Origin: Microbaculum marinum | GTDB taxonomy: Bacteria > Pseudomonadota > Alphaproteobacteria > Rhizobiales > Tepidamorphaceae | Assembly (NCBI RefSeq): GCF_042646165.1 | Contig: NZ_JBHRTC010000012.1 | Length of the DNA: 64,000 nt | Direction: 5' to 3' (one strand) | Shown here: in pieces, positions 8,813-18,099 of the stretch | Position numbering within the stretch: position 1 is the stretch's first letter | Layout: each line of letters begins with the position of its first letter | Position numbers and translations under genes: made by a program | The notes under the pieces: generated by a model | Told to the model about the DNA's origin: nothing | What the model saw: only the letters and a program-made list of their open reading frames with translations | Databases searched by the model: none

Positions 8813-10051
8813 ATGGCGCTGAACAAACCGCTCCTGGGCACCAATTTCTTCGCCGGCGACGTAGTGGCTGGCATCGGCCCGTACCTGGCGATCTACCTGC
8901 TGTCCGCCTATCACTGGTCTCCCGGGGCGATCGGCCTGGCGCTCGCGGTGGGATCGATCACCACGGTCATCGTCCAGACCCCGGCCGGCGCGATCATCGA
9001 CGCGACCAGATGGAAGAAACTGATCCTCGCCGTCTGCGCCGTCGCCGTCGGCGCAGGAACGGCGCTTGTCATCGTCACCGAAGATCCTGTCTGGATCGTC
9101 TACAGCGCACAGATCCTCGTCGGCCTGGCTGCCGCTTATCTCGGCCCCGGCATCGCCGCCATCACGCTCGGCATCGTCGGTCCCGAGCGGTTCACCGAAC
9201 AGACCAGCGCCAACCAGGCCTGGAACCATGCCGGCAACGTCTTTGGCGCGGCTGCCGGCGCGGCGCTGGCCTTGTGGTGGGTCACCGAAGGCGTGTTCTG
9301 GCTGATCGTCGCGATGTCAGCCTGCATGGTCGTCAGCATCGCCCTGATCGATGGCAGGACCATCGATCACGACACGGCGCGGGGCGGCCTGACGAAGGAA
9401 CCCGACGGCGACGACCAGGCCGCAGGCATCATCACCCTGCTCGCCGACCGGCGCCTGATCGTCTTCGCGCTCACTGTCGTGATGTTCCATTTCGCAAACG
9501 CCGCCATGTTGCCGCTGGTCGGCCAGAAGCTGTCCATCGGCAGTGGCACGAACGAAGGGATTGCCTTCACCGCGGCCTGTGTGGTCGCCGCTCAGCTCCT
9601 GATGATCCCGATGGCGATCCTGTGTGGCGCCAAGGCCGATAGCTGGGGCCGCAAGCCGCTGTTCCTGTTTGCCTTTGCGATCCTGCCGATCCGCGGCCTG
9701 CTCTATACGCTGTCCGACAACGCCTACTTCCTCGTGGCGGTGCAGGGGCTGGACGGCGTGGCGAACGGCATATTCGGAATACTGTTCCTGCTGATTCTTG
9801 CCGATGTCACCCGCGGCACCGGCCGCTTCAACGCGGCCCAGGGAGCGATCGCGACGCTGATCGGCGTCGGCGCGTCGCTCAGCAACCTGGTTGCCGGCTG
9901 GATCGCGCAGGTCGGCGGCTATTCGGCAGCCTTCATCTTCCTTGCCGGCGTCGCAGTCCTCGGGGCCACCCTGTTCGCGCTCCTGATGCCGGAAACGGCG
10001 CCCCACAAAGCCGCCGGCGCGCCAAGACTGCAGCCGGCCCGTTCGACCTGA
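8813..10051 (+). CDS. MFS transporter
   Basis: A major facilitator superfamily permease, 412 residues and 12 predicted helices with a longer central cytoplasmic loop (about residues 185-215, charged, DHDTARGG). The loop 2-3 signature appears as GAIIDATRWKK. It is monocistronic, divergent from the permease on its left. A GC-rich hairpin lies in the leader (GCTGCC-GGGGCAGC, about 8784-8800) just before a GGGGGCG ribosome site. Substrate is not predictable. Confidence 0.85.
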   Translation: MALNKPLLGTNFFAGDVVAGIGPYLAIYLLSAYHWSPGAIGLALAVGSITTVIVQTPAGAIIDATRWKKLILAVCAVAVGAGTALVIVTEDPVWIVYSAQILVGLAAAYLGPGIAAITLGIVGPERFTEQTSANQAWNHAGNVFGAAAGAALALWWVTEGVFWLIVAMSACMVVSIALIDGRTIDHDTARGGLTKEPDGDDQAAGIITLLADRRLIVFALTVVMFHFANAAMLPLVGQKLSIGSGTNEGIAFTAACVVAAQLLMIPMAILCGAKADSWGRKPLFLFAFAILPIRGLLYTLSDNAYFLVAVQGLDGVANGIFGILFLLILADVTRGTGRFNAAQGAIATLIGVGASLSNLVAGWIAQVGGYSAAFIFLAGVAVLGATLFALLMPETAPHKAAGAPRLQPARST

Positions 10052-10084
10052 AGCGAGCCAGGTCGCCCCCCGGACGAGGCGCGG

Positions 10085-10570
10085 TCACACCGATATCACC
10101 GCCATCTCGACCACCGCCGTGACCAGCAGCGCCACGATCGCGGCGGCGGTCAGACGCACCCTGAGCGGTGCGAACCACAGCGGTGCGCGGCCTTCCCCGA
10201 CGGCCTTCACGTCGAGCCAGGCCTGCAGGACGAAGGCCGCGATCAGCACCGCCTGACCTTCGAAGCCGGACAGGATCAGCGCCGCCCATGCGGCAATCGG
10301 CGGCACGATGCTCAGGACGAAGCCGTGCGTGCGGGCGGAGCCGTAGAGCGGGCTCATCGCCATGCCCCAGCGGATGCCGCCGAGGAACGACAGCACCAGG
10401 GCGCCGTACACGCTGGTGGCGAAGGCGATGAAGGCGGCCGTGCCGAGGTCGCCGATCACCATCGGCCCGACGGCGCCGACGACGAAGGGAATCACGCCGG
10501 CCCAGCCGATGACGGTCGCGGCAAGTGGCGCACGCTCGCTGTCGACCGGGCGATCGGACATCACGGTCAT
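10085..10570 (-). CDS. DUF3429 domain membrane protein
   Basis: A 161-residue membrane protein with about four to five helices and the DUF3429 pattern: a helix ending in YGALVLSFLGGIRWG, then a segment containing SIVPPIAAW. The family is widespread in proteobacteria and has no established function. GGGAGAT precedes the chosen ATG. It lies 34 bases downstream of the TIGR02186 gene and in the same direction, so it is probably the last gene of a three-gene leftward operon with TauE/SafE and TIGR02186. Confidence 0.75.
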   Translation of the reverse strand: MTVMSDRPVDSERAPLAATVIGWAGVIPFVVGAVGPMVIGDLGTAAFIAFATSVYGALVLSFLGGIRWGMAMSPLYGSARTHGFVLSIVPPIAAWAALILSGFEGQAVLIAAFVLQAWLDVKAVGEGRAPLWFAPLRVRLTAAAIVALLVTAVVEMAVISV

Positions 10571-10604
10571 AGGACATCTCCCTGGGAGGTGGTCGCGCCG
10601 GGCA

Positions 10605-11375
10605 TCAGTTGCGCCTGAACATCACGCTGCCGAGCCAGCCGACACCGAAGGCCATTGCGACGGTCGCCAGACCGTAGACCAGCGGCTGGCGGTGGGCGAG
10701 ATCATATACCGCCGCCTCGAAGCCCGTCTTGATGACCCAGAAGCCGACCCTGGAGGTGGCCAGCAGCGCACCGTCGCCGAAGACGTGCACCTGCGCCCGG
10801 TATCCGCCGGTACGGATGTTGGCGGGCAACGGGATATGCGCCATGAACAGGCTCGGCGTCAGCATGTCGACGGCGTCGTGGTGGGAAAAGTAGAGCGACT
10901 GGGCCTCCTTGCGGCGCAGCAGCGCATCGCGGAACACAGCCACCGTCTCTTCGGACTCCTCGCTCGCCGCCTCCAGCGGGAGATAGTCGCGACCGATCCC
11001 CTTGCGCCTGAGCACCACCGGGCCGGCGATCTCCTCCAGCGGCCGGTTCGACAGGACGGCGTAGTAGGAGGGGGCGTTGCGGTACTCGATGCCGGCGCCG
11101 TTGACCCAGATGCCTGCGACACGCTCCTTGCGCCAGACGACGATGTCGCGGCGGGGCCCCTCGATGACGACGACGACGTCGTAGCCGTGCGCCCGGCCGA
11201 CCGTCTCGCCGTCCCGCTCGACCGATCCGAACAGGACGATTTCCGTCCCCACGAAGTTGGACCGGATCTCCACGACCTTTTCGGACAGGGCGGCGATGAC
11301 GGATTCCGCCCGCGCCGCCGGGAGCGCCGTAAAGGACGCCAGGCAGAACACCAAGGCTGCGACGGCGCGCATCAT
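10605..11375 (-). CDS. TIGR02186 family transmembrane protein
   Basis: A 256-residue protein with an N-terminal signal peptide (about 1-23, ending near ARAE), a beta-rich exported region, and one C-terminal membrane helix (about 232-250). It matches the alphaproteobacterial TIGR02186 family: the early phrase VEIRSNFVGTEI and the FGSVER motif are characteristic. The family is nearly always next to a TauE/SafE permease, as here. The ATG overlaps the TauE/SafE stop codon in an ATGA junction, so translation is coupled. A link to sulfur-compound handling is inferred only from that partnership. Confidence 0.8.
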   Translation of the reverse strand: MMRAVAALVFCLASFTALPAARAESVIAALSEKVVEIRSNFVGTEIVLFGSVERDGETVGRAHGYDVVVVIEGPRRDIVVWRKERVAGIWVNGAGIEYRNAPSYYAVLSNRPLEEIAGPVVLRRKGIGRDYLPLEAASEESEETVAVFRDALLRRKEAQSLYFSHHDAVDMLTPSLFMAHIPLPANIRTGGYRAQVHVFGDGALLATSRVGFWVIKTGFEAAVYDLAHRQPLVYGLATVAMAFGVGWLGSVMFRRN

Positions 11376-12301
11376 TCCGCGTGCCCCGACATGGTGGTCA
11401 GAACATAGAAGTCCTCAGGCGTCGCGACCAGTCCGTAGAGAACGCGGCCGCACACCGCCAGCACCAGCAGCGCCAGCAGCAGACGAAGCTGCTCGCCGCG
11501 CAGCTTCACCCCCGCCTGCACGCCGAACTGGGCGCCCATCACGCCGCCGATCATCAGGATCAGCGCCAGCACGGAATCGATCGACTGTGTGGAAACCGCA
11601 TGGAGCACCGCGGCGAAGGCGGTGACGAAGATGATCTGGAACAGGGACGTGCCGATGACGACGTTGGTCGGGACGCGCAGCAGATAGATCATCGCCGGCA
11701 CCATGATGAAGCCGCCGCCGACGCCCATGATGGCGACGAGCAGGCCGGTCAGCGCGCCGAGGCCGGCAACCGGCAGGACGCTGATGTAGAGCTTCGATCG
11801 CTTGAAGCGCATCTTGACGGGCAGGCGGTGCAGCCAGGTGTGCTGGCCCGGCCGCCGGCTCGCCACCGGCCGGCCCATGCGGCGGCGGAACAGGGCGCGG
11901 CCGCTTTCCAGCAGCATCAGGCTGCCGACGCCGCCGAGGAAGAAGACGTACAGGAGCGAGATGATCAGGTCGAGCTGGCCGATCCCCTGCAGCACCCGGA
12001 ACAGCACGATGCCGAGCGCCGCACCGATCAGGCCGCCGGCAATCAGGATCACTCCAAGGGTGACGTCGATCGACTTGCGCCGCCAGTGCGCGAGGGCGCC
12101 GGACACCGAGGAGGCGACGATCTGTCCGGTCTGCGTCGCCACTGCCACGGCCGGGGGAATGCCGGAGAAGATGAGGAGCGGGGTGAGCAGGAAGCCGCCG
12201 CCGACGCCGAACATTCCCGACAGAAAGCCGACCGCCGCCCCCATGCCCAGCAACATGAGCATGTTCACGGCGATCTCGGCGATGGGCAGGTAGATCTCCA
12301 T
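11372..12301 (-). CDS. TauE/SafE family sulfite/anion exporter (TSUP)
   Basis: A membrane permease of 309 residues with eight or more helices and the duplicated TSUP motif, seen as GMFGVGGGFLLTPLL near the N-terminus and IMGVGGGFIMVPAMIY in the second half. Members move sulfite, sulfoacetate or related anions; substrate is unknown here. I use the ATG at 12301; a GTG three bases upstream is the other possibility. It overlaps the TIGR02186 gene downstream, a pairing that recurs in many alphaproteobacteria. Confidence 0.85.
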   Translation of the reverse strand: MEIYLPIAEIAVNMLMLLGMGAAVGFLSGMFGVGGGFLLTPLLIFSGIPPAVAVATQTGQIVASSVSGALAHWRRKSIDVTLGVILIAGGLIGAALGIVLFRVLQGIGQLDLIISLLYVFFLGGVGSLMLLESGRALFRRRMGRPVASRRPGQHTWLHRLPVKMRFKRSKLYISVLPVAGLGALTGLLVAIMGVGGGFIMVPAMIYLLRVPTNVVIGTSLFQIIFVTAFAAVLHAVSTQSIDSVLALILMIGGVMGAQFGVQAGVKLRGEQLRLLLALLVLAVCGRVLYGLVATPEDFYVLTTMSGHAE

Positions 12302-12549
12302 CACTCGGCCTGTGCGTCCGGCGGACCGGAAAACGAATGCGGTGCCACTGCCCGGGGGCGAACGGGGCGTGGCCTGTTAACGGCCACCGCGCCGGCCTTG
12401 TCAATCTGCCGGAGCACGCAGCGTCAACATTCCGCGATTTTCGCACGCAGGTCCTAACAGTCCCTGACGAGGCGGGCCGTTTGGCGCGGGATCGCACCAG
12501 GTTCGGGACACCCGGGCGATGCTGCAATTCACCGCGGGAATTGCGGAGA

Positions 12550-12593
12550 GGCCTCGTGCCGGATCCGCTGAATACCGGAGCGGCCACGAGGCC
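12550..12593 (-). terminator. Hairpin directly after the DUF2189 gene
   Basis: Perfect 9-base arms GGCCTCGTG (12550-12558) and CACGAGGCC (12585-12593) with further pairing CCGC/GCGG inside. It ends two bases from the stop codon of the leftward DUF2189 gene. There is no T run after it, so it may be a weak or Rho-assisted terminator or an mRNA-stabilising hairpin. Confidence 0.5.
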
Positions 12594-12595
12594 TG

Positions 12596-13459
12596 TCAGG
12601 CGACGATCCTGCGGTAGAGATGCCAGGTGGAGTGTGCGAGCACCGGCACCACGATCGCCAGACCGACGAACAGCGGCAACGAGCCGATCAGCAGCGTCCC
12701 GGCAACGAAGACGCCCCACACGGCCATCGTCAGCGGGTTGCGCAGTACCGCGCCGACCGAGGTCTTCACCGCGATCGCAGCGCCGACGTCGCGGTCGAGC
12801 AGCAGCGGGAACGACACGACGCTGACCGACAGCACGATCACCGCGAAGACGAAGCCGATGCCGTTGCCGGCGAGTATGAGGGTCCAGCCTTCGGGAGTGG
12901 TCAGAACGTCCTTGACGAACGCGCCTGCCGTTTCCGGCGGAGTCGTTCCGAACAGCGACTGATAGAGCCACAGCGCGATGACGAGCCAGGTCAGGAACAG
13001 GATCATCAGCAGCAATCCGAGCGCACCGATGGCGGCGAGCGACGGGGACTGCAGGACTCCGAACGCGTCGCGCCAGGTGACGTCCTCGCCGCGTTCGCGG
13101 CGGCGGCTCATCTCGTAAAGACCGATGGCCAGGAAGGGACCGACCAGCGGGAAGCCCGCGGCGAACGGATACAGCAGCGGCAGCATGTCGTAGCCGAACA
13201 TCAGGCGGGCGAAGAATATACCGGCCAGCGGATAGATCATGGCGAGGAACATCATATGTGTCGGCATCGCAAGAAAATCGTCGATGCCTTCCGCCACCGC
13301 CTCCTTCAGATCCGCGAAACCGATCTTTCGAACGGCGAGAACCTGTGCGCGCGGATCTCCGATCAGGTGGGCGAGGTCGACGCCGCCCGCGACGCTCCTG
13401 GCGCCGGTCCGGACCTGGCCGGCGGCCCATTCGACAGGATTGCGGATTGTCATGGTCAT
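12596..13459 (-). CDS. DUF2189 domain membrane protein
   Basis: A 287-residue membrane protein of the DUF2189 family: an N-terminal soluble part naming itself by VRKIGFADLKEAVAEGIDDF, the typical WRDAFG motif after the second helix pair, and about six helices. Members are common next to respiratory genes in alphaproteobacteria but have no proven role. The ATG at 13459 is chosen because GGAGG lies just upstream; earlier start codons would add an Arg-rich unstructured leader. It is followed by a strong hairpin. Confidence 0.8.
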   Translation of the reverse strand: MTMTIRNPVEWAAGQVRTGARSVAGGVDLAHLIGDPRAQVLAVRKIGFADLKEAVAEGIDDFLAMPTHMMFLAMIYPLAGIFFARLMFGYDMLPLLYPFAAGFPLVGPFLAIGLYEMSRRRERGEDVTWRDAFGVLQSPSLAAIGALGLLLMILFLTWLVIALWLYQSLFGTTPPETAGAFVKDVLTTPEGWTLILAGNGIGFVFAVIVLSVSVVSFPLLLDRDVGAAIAVKTSVGAVLRNPLTMAVWGVFVAGTLLIGSLPLFVGLAIVVPVLAHSTWHLYRRIVA

Positions 13460-13618
13460 GCCTCCGTATCCATCCCGTGGACGGTCGCGAGGCTTTCGTG
13501 ACGCGGTGCGTCGTTGCCGGCGCCGGTCACGTCGACGTCGCGACCTGCACATCGGTCCAGCATACACGGTCAGGCGACGATTGTCGCCTGCAGGCGGGGT
13601 GCCTGCCGGGGCGGAGGC

Positions 13619-16600
13619 CTATCCCGCGGCGCCGCCGAGCTGGTCGATCAGATCCGGCGAGATGTCGCCCGTGTCGGGCAGGCCGACGCTGCGCTGGAAG
13701 GCGCGGACGGCATCGCGGGTGCGCGGCCCGATCTGGCCGTCGGGCGGTCCGGCGGCGTAGCCCAGATCGTTCAGCAGCGATTGGGCGGCGACGATCATCT
13801 CCCGGGTGATGAGGGTTTGCTGCTTCGGCGCGGGATCGCCCCAGCCGCCCTGCGGTTCGGGAACCGAATTGGCGCCGGCCTCGGGTGGCCGGGCCTGCCA
13901 GGCCTCGGCGGCGGCCCGCGCCTTTGCCAGCGTCGCCTCGTCGAGACTGCGGCCGACCTCGTCGCGCTTCTGAAGCGCCTCCGAGTCGCCCTGGATGGCG
14001 GCGATCGCGAACCAGCGGTACGACGCGGCGAGATCGGCTTCGACCCCAAGTCCGCGCGCATACAGGACGGCGAGGTTGAACTGGCTGTCGGCCAGGCCGT
14101 ATTCGGCCGCCTTGCGGAACCAGGTCGCCGCCTTCTCGTAGTCGGGCGCGCCGTCGATGCCGTCGGCGTACAGGACGGCGAGATTGTGCATGGCGTTGCG
14201 GTTGCCCTGCTCGGCGGCGCGCTGATACCACATCCGTGCCATGGAGATATCGCGGTCGACGCCCTGGCCCTTCTCGTAGAGGCTGCCGAGCCTGTACTGC
14301 GCCGGCGCCAGGCCTTGCGAGGCGGCCTTGCGATACCAGTCGGCCGCCATTGCGTCGCTCTGCGGCAGTCCGCGGCCGTCCATGTAACGCACCGCGATCT
14401 CGAACTGCGCCGCCGGATCGTCGGCCTCGGCCGCCGCCCGCAACGGGTCCGGCAGCAGATTGGCGGGAATCGGGGCGTCGTCGGCGGGTCCGGACGACGG
14501 CTCGGAGGGCGCAGTAGCGACGTCGGCGTCCGGAGCGGTCTGCCCGGCAGGAACCGAAGCCGATTCCGCCGGAGCCGACTGGGTGATCGAGCCGGTCGCC
14601 TCGCCATGGTCCGGACCGGATTTCTCGACGGTACGGACCGGTTTCGAAGCGGTGCCTCTGCCCTGTGTCGATCCGGTGGTTTGCGTATCGACATGTCCGG
14701 CGGCGCCGGCGACGCGACCGCCTGCCGCCTTGGCGTCGTCGGCGACCATCCTCTCCGTCTGGCCACTGCCCCCGGCGGCAATGTCCGGATCGGTTTTCAC
14801 GTACGTGGCAATCTGGAACGCGCCGAAGATGAAGAGCACCAGCGCGGCCGCGATCGGCAGCGCCCGCCGATACTCGACCTCGCCGCGCAGCACCTTCAAT
14901 CGCGAACCGGGTTTCCTCTCGCCGCTGCGCCTGCCGTCGGTGCGCTCGACGGCCGCCGCGCGTGCGGCGCGGGCAGCGCGGCGGGCAGCAGCGACGAAAT
15001 CGGATTGATCGCCTGCCGGAGCGTCGAGGATTGCCGAAGGGGCTGGCGTGTCCTCGGGTCCGGCGGGCTTTGCGTGAAGCTGCGGTTCGGAACGATACGA
15101 TGCGGCGCTGTCCCGCGCGGGCCTTGGATGGCGGGTGCCGGGCAGGAGCGGTACGTCGTCCTCAACCGAAACCGCGGAATCGGCCGTGCTGAACGTCTTA
15201 GCGACGGCATCGATCCGTCCGACGAGATCGTCGGGATCGATGTCGGGGGCGGCGCTGTCCGCCGCCGCTTCGGTCGGCAGATCATCATCGGTCCCGTGCA
15301 GCGGCTCTGCGGGCTCCACCGCCGCGCCATCCTGCGCACCCGTGCCGCGCGCGCCGTCGCGCCTGTCGTGGTCCGCGGCATCGTCCACCTCGTGCTCGAG
15401 GTCTTCCAGTCGATCGACGATCGTCTTCAGCGTTTCGTGCACGGCGTGGATGTCGGAGGCGCCGCCGGAGGACAGCGACGCGGCCGCTCGTTCCACGGCT
15501 TCCCTTGCCGCTTCGCGGGCGGCTTCGAGCGCATCGAGACGGCTCTCCTCGATCCGTTCGAATAGGTCGCCGACGGTCTTCTCAAGACCGCCGATGCCGG
15601 CCATGCTCCGCGACGATGCGTCGACGTTCTCGGCCAGTTCCGAGATCTTGCGGTCGAGCTGGGCCAGGGTTTCGGCGTCGCCGTCCCGGGCCGCCGCGGC
15701 GAGCTGCTCGGTCAGGATCACCAGGCGACTTTCGAGCTCGCCGATTCTCGTGGAGGGCGCATCGGACATCCGTTCGCCCAGCAGATGCATTTCCTGGCGA
15801 AGCGATTCAAAGTCGTCGCGGCGGGCGCTTTCGAGCTGGCCCGCCAGCCAGCGCATCTCGGTGCGGATCGCCTCGATGTCGACCAGATCGAGATCGTCCA
15901 GGCCACGCGTCACCGTTTCGGCGAACTCCTGCGACAGGCGCTCGCCGAGTTCGCGCAGGTCGCCGCGAAGCGCGTCGAATTCGTCGCGCTCGGAGCGCTC
16001 CAGCTGTTCGGCCAGGAGGCGGATCTCGTCACGCAGCGCGCCGAACTCGCTGCGCGCGGCCGTATCGAGGCGGGCGGCGATGTCCTCGATCTTCGCCTCG
16101 ACCTCGATCGACAGGGACGGGGCGCCGGCGACGTGATCGGCCAGCCGGGCGATCTCCTGGCGCATCGCATCCAGGTCAGCCCGCATGTTGCGATCGATAT
16201 CCTGCGCCATCTCGCGCAGTTCCGCGCGGATCGAATCGATCTCCGATCGCGTCGCCGTATCGAGCCGGCGAACGGTGTCTTCCAGCCTTTCGGCGAAATC
16301 GTCGCCGAGACGGCCCGGGATCGCTTCGATACGGCTGGCCAGTTCGCCGACGACCGCCAGCAGGTCGCCGATGGTGGGGGTAGGGGCAGCCGATTCGACG
16401 GGCGCACTGGCGCGGCGGATCTCGTCGGCGAGGTCGCGCGGAGCAGACCGGGGAAAGGTCTCGTCCAGGCGCTGTTCCAGCCGCTCCGTCATGGCGTCCA
16501 CGCGATGATCGATCCGGTCGGCATAGGTACCTACGGCGCGCTCGAACTCGCCTTCCAGCGTCCTCTGTCGCGCGGCGACCTCGGCGATGGCTTCCTTCAG

Positions 16601-17296
16601 TCCGCTCATCGGCGCGGGCGAGCGGCGAGCGCGCGTCAGGCCCTCGTCCGCTGCGAAGGCCGCCTGCGACGGCCGGGCCGAAGCAAACGAGGGTCCGGGC
16701 GCACTTCGGTCGGCGTCGCCCGAACCCGGCCTCAGGCCGATACCCTGGCGGTCGACGGCAAGGTCGGGGCGCCCGGTGCCGGACTCCATCCGGCTTGCAT
16801 CCATGCGGCGCGCAATTGCCTGAAGTCGTTCCTCGAGCTGGCGGACGGTGTCGCGGGTCGATCGCCGATCGGCAACCGCATCGGCAACCGGTTCGCGAAG
16901 TTCCGCCAGGCGGCTGGCGATATCGCGCATCGCCTCGGGCGCGTCTTCACGCCGTACCGGAGTATTCGAGCCAAGCGACCCTACCAGCCGACCGAGGCGT
17001 CGCTCGATGGATTCGGCCGTGGCGCCGCGATCCTGCGCACCCGGGAAGCGATCGTCGTGGGGCGCCTCCAGACGCTGGTCGCGGGCCGGCGGCCCAGTCC
17101 GGGCGCGGTGATCGTCGGCCAGCGCCGGCCGAGCCCGCGAGGCGGAATATTCGGGCGAGGGGGTTATGTCGGCCCGGCGCTCGAGGACTGCGTCCAGCCA
17201 TTCGCTCAGCGACGTCCCGGCGCGTCGGGCGGCCTCTCGGGCATCCGCCGCAAGATCCTGGTCGGCTGCAGGTGTTCGGGTGCCGCGAGTTGCCAT
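13619..17296 (-). CDS. PodJ-like polarity protein: coiled coil, TM, Sel1 repeats, peptidoglycan-binding domain
   Basis: A 1,225-residue single-pass membrane protein built like PodJ, the polar organiser of Caulobacter and rhizobia. In order: a short N-terminal segment (ARRAGTSLSEWLD) shared with this class; long heptad-rich cytoplasmic coiled coils (about 150-660, with many LRxEIRxLAEQLE-like repeats); an acidic linker; one membrane helix (about 810-832); a Pro/Ser-rich periplasmic stretch; four or five Sel1-type repeats (about 953-1112; YRLGSLYEKGQGV, FNLAVLYARGLGV); and a C-terminal peptidoglycan-binding domain (about 1165-1220, LNDLGYAAGPPDGQIG). It probably anchors a polar complex to the cell wall. 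Only a weak ribosome site precedes the ATG. Identity as the true PodJ orthologue is inferred from architecture. Confidence 0.8.
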   Translation of the reverse strand: MATRGTRTPAADQDLAADAREAARRAGTSLSEWLDAVLERRADITPSPEYSASRARPALADDHRARTGPPARDQRLEAPHDDRFPGAQDRGATAESIERRLGRLVGSLGSNTPVRREDAPEAMRDIASRLAELREPVADAVADRRSTRDTVRQLEERLQAIARRMDASRMESGTGRPDLAVDRQGIGLRPGSGDADRSAPGPSFASARPSQAAFAADEGLTRARRSPAPMSGLKEAIAEVAARQRTLEGEFERAVGTYADRIDHRVDAMTERLEQRLDETFPRSAPRDLADEIRRASAPVESAAPTPTIGDLLAVVGELASRIEAIPGRLGDDFAERLEDTVRRLDTATRSEIDSIRAELREMAQDIDRNMRADLDAMRQEIARLADHVAGAPSLSIEVEAKIEDIAARLDTAARSEFGALRDEIRLLAEQLERSERDEFDALRGDLRELGERLSQEFAETVTRGLDDLDLVDIEAIRTEMRWLAGQLESARRDDFESLRQEMHLLGERMSDAPSTRIGELESRLVILTEQLAAAARDGDAETLAQLDRKISELAENVDASSRSMAGIGGLEKTVGDLFERIEESRLDALEAAREAAREAVERAAASLSSGGASDIHAVHETLKTIVDRLEDLEHEVDDAADHDRRDGARGTGAQDGAAVEPAEPLHGTDDDLPTEAAADSAAPDIDPDDLVGRIDAVAKTFSTADSAVSVEDDVPLLPGTRHPRPARDSAASYRSEPQLHAKPAGPEDTPAPSAILDAPAGDQSDFVAAARRAARAARAAAVERTDGRRSGERKPGSRLKVLRGEVEYRRALPIAAALVLFIFGAFQIATYVKTDPDIAAGGSGQTERMVADDAKAAGGRVAGAAGHVDTQTTGSTQGRGTASKPVRTVEKSGPDHGEATGSITQSAPAESASVPAGQTAPDADVATAPSEPSSGPADDAPIPANLLPDPLRAAAEADDPAAQFEIAVRYMDGRGLPQSDAMAADWYRKAASQGLAPAQYRLGSLYEKGQGVDRDISMARMWYQRAAEQGNRNAMHNLAVLYADGIDGAPDYEKAATWFRKAAEYGLADSQFNLAVLYARGLGVEADLAASYRWFAIAAIQGDSEALQKRDEVGRSLDEATLAKARAAAEAWQARPPEAGANSVPEPQGGWGDPAPKQQTLITREMIVAAQSLLNDLGYAAGPPDGQIGPRTRDAVRAFQRSVGLPDTGDISPDLIDQLGGAAG

Positions 17297-17528
17297 GCTA
17301 CTATACCGGTCCGCTCCGTCAGTCGCCCGGGAGGGGCGGGTGCAGGTTCGGGGTCAGGCGTTGCAAACCGTCCGGCCGAAGCACCGTCCGGGCACCGTGC
17401 CCCGAACGATATTTTTCGCATTACGGTAAACAGGGGGTTAAAGGCATGTCGGCGTCGTCGCCTTCGGGGCTTGAGGGGGGCGTCGCAGGTGCATCGCCGT
17501 GGATGCAGGCCCGAGCGGGCCGGCTGGC

Positions 17529-17557
17529 TTGACGTTTACGTAAGCGTCATCTAACTA
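17529..17557 (+). promoter_or_regulatory. MerR-type promoter with operator in the spacer
   Basis: TTGACG (17529-17534) and TAACTA (17552-17557) are separated by 17 bases. Lying over and between them is the imperfect palindrome TGACGTTTACGTAAGCGTCA (17530-17549, 18 of 20 symmetric). An operator between -35 and -10 is the hallmark of MerR-family control. The sequence resembles the motif known for LiuR, the MerR regulator of branched-chain and fatty-acid degradation. It lies 26 bases upstream of the MerR gene, so autoregulation of the whole operon is likely. Confidence 0.65.
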
Positions 17558-17583
17558 GATCGGGACGAACAGGAGTCGTTTCG

Positions 17584-18069
17584 ATGACAGCAGAGGGCAT
17601 CGCCCCACGGCGATCGAAGTCCGGTGACGGGGGTCATTCCACCGTAGATGACGGCGGCGATTCGGGCGCCGGTTCGCCACGGCAGTCGGCGTTCACGATC
17701 GGCGATCTGTCGCGCGAATTCGACGTCACGCTGCGCACCATCCGCTTCTACGAAGACAAGGGCCTTCTCAATCCGCGCCGCATCGGCACGAAGCGCCTGT
17801 ATTCGCGCCGCGACCGCGCCCGGCTGAAGCTGATCCTACTCGGCAAGAAGGTCGGTTTCTCGCTCGCCGAGATCTCCGAGATGCTCGACCTGTACGACCT
17901 GAAGGACGGACAGGTCACCCAGCTGCGCGTCGCGCTGGGCAAGTTCGACCAGCAGATTGGCTTTCTGACGGCCCAGCGAGACGACATCGACCAGGCACTC
18001 GCCGACCTGAAGCGGGCGCGCGAGGTGGTGTCGGGAATGCTGAAGGAGCGCGAACGCCGCGGCGCGTAA
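17584..18069 (+). CDS. MerR family transcriptional regulator (LiuR-like)
   Basis: A 161-residue regulator: a 36-residue polar N-terminal extension, the MerR winged helix-turn-helix (FTIGDLSREFDVTLRTIRFYEDKGLL), the second DNA-contact segment GTKRLYSRRDR, and a C-terminal dimerising coiled coil. No Cys cluster for metal binding is present, which fits the acyl-CoA-responsive branch rather than metal sensors. AGGAG precedes the ATG. It is the first gene of a beta-oxidation operon and probably represses it until an acyl-CoA ligand binds. LiuR or a related name is inferred from context and operator. Confidence 0.82.
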   Translation: MTAEGIAPRRSKSGDGGHSTVDDGGDSGAGSPRQSAFTIGDLSREFDVTLRTIRFYEDKGLLNPRRIGTKRLYSRRDRARLKLILLGKKVGFSLAEISEMLDLYDLKDGQVTQLRVALGKFDQQIGFLTAQRDDIDQALADLKRAREVVSGMLKERERRGA

Positions 18070-18099
18070 TGCGGCGAGAACCTATTCGGGAGTGAGGCC

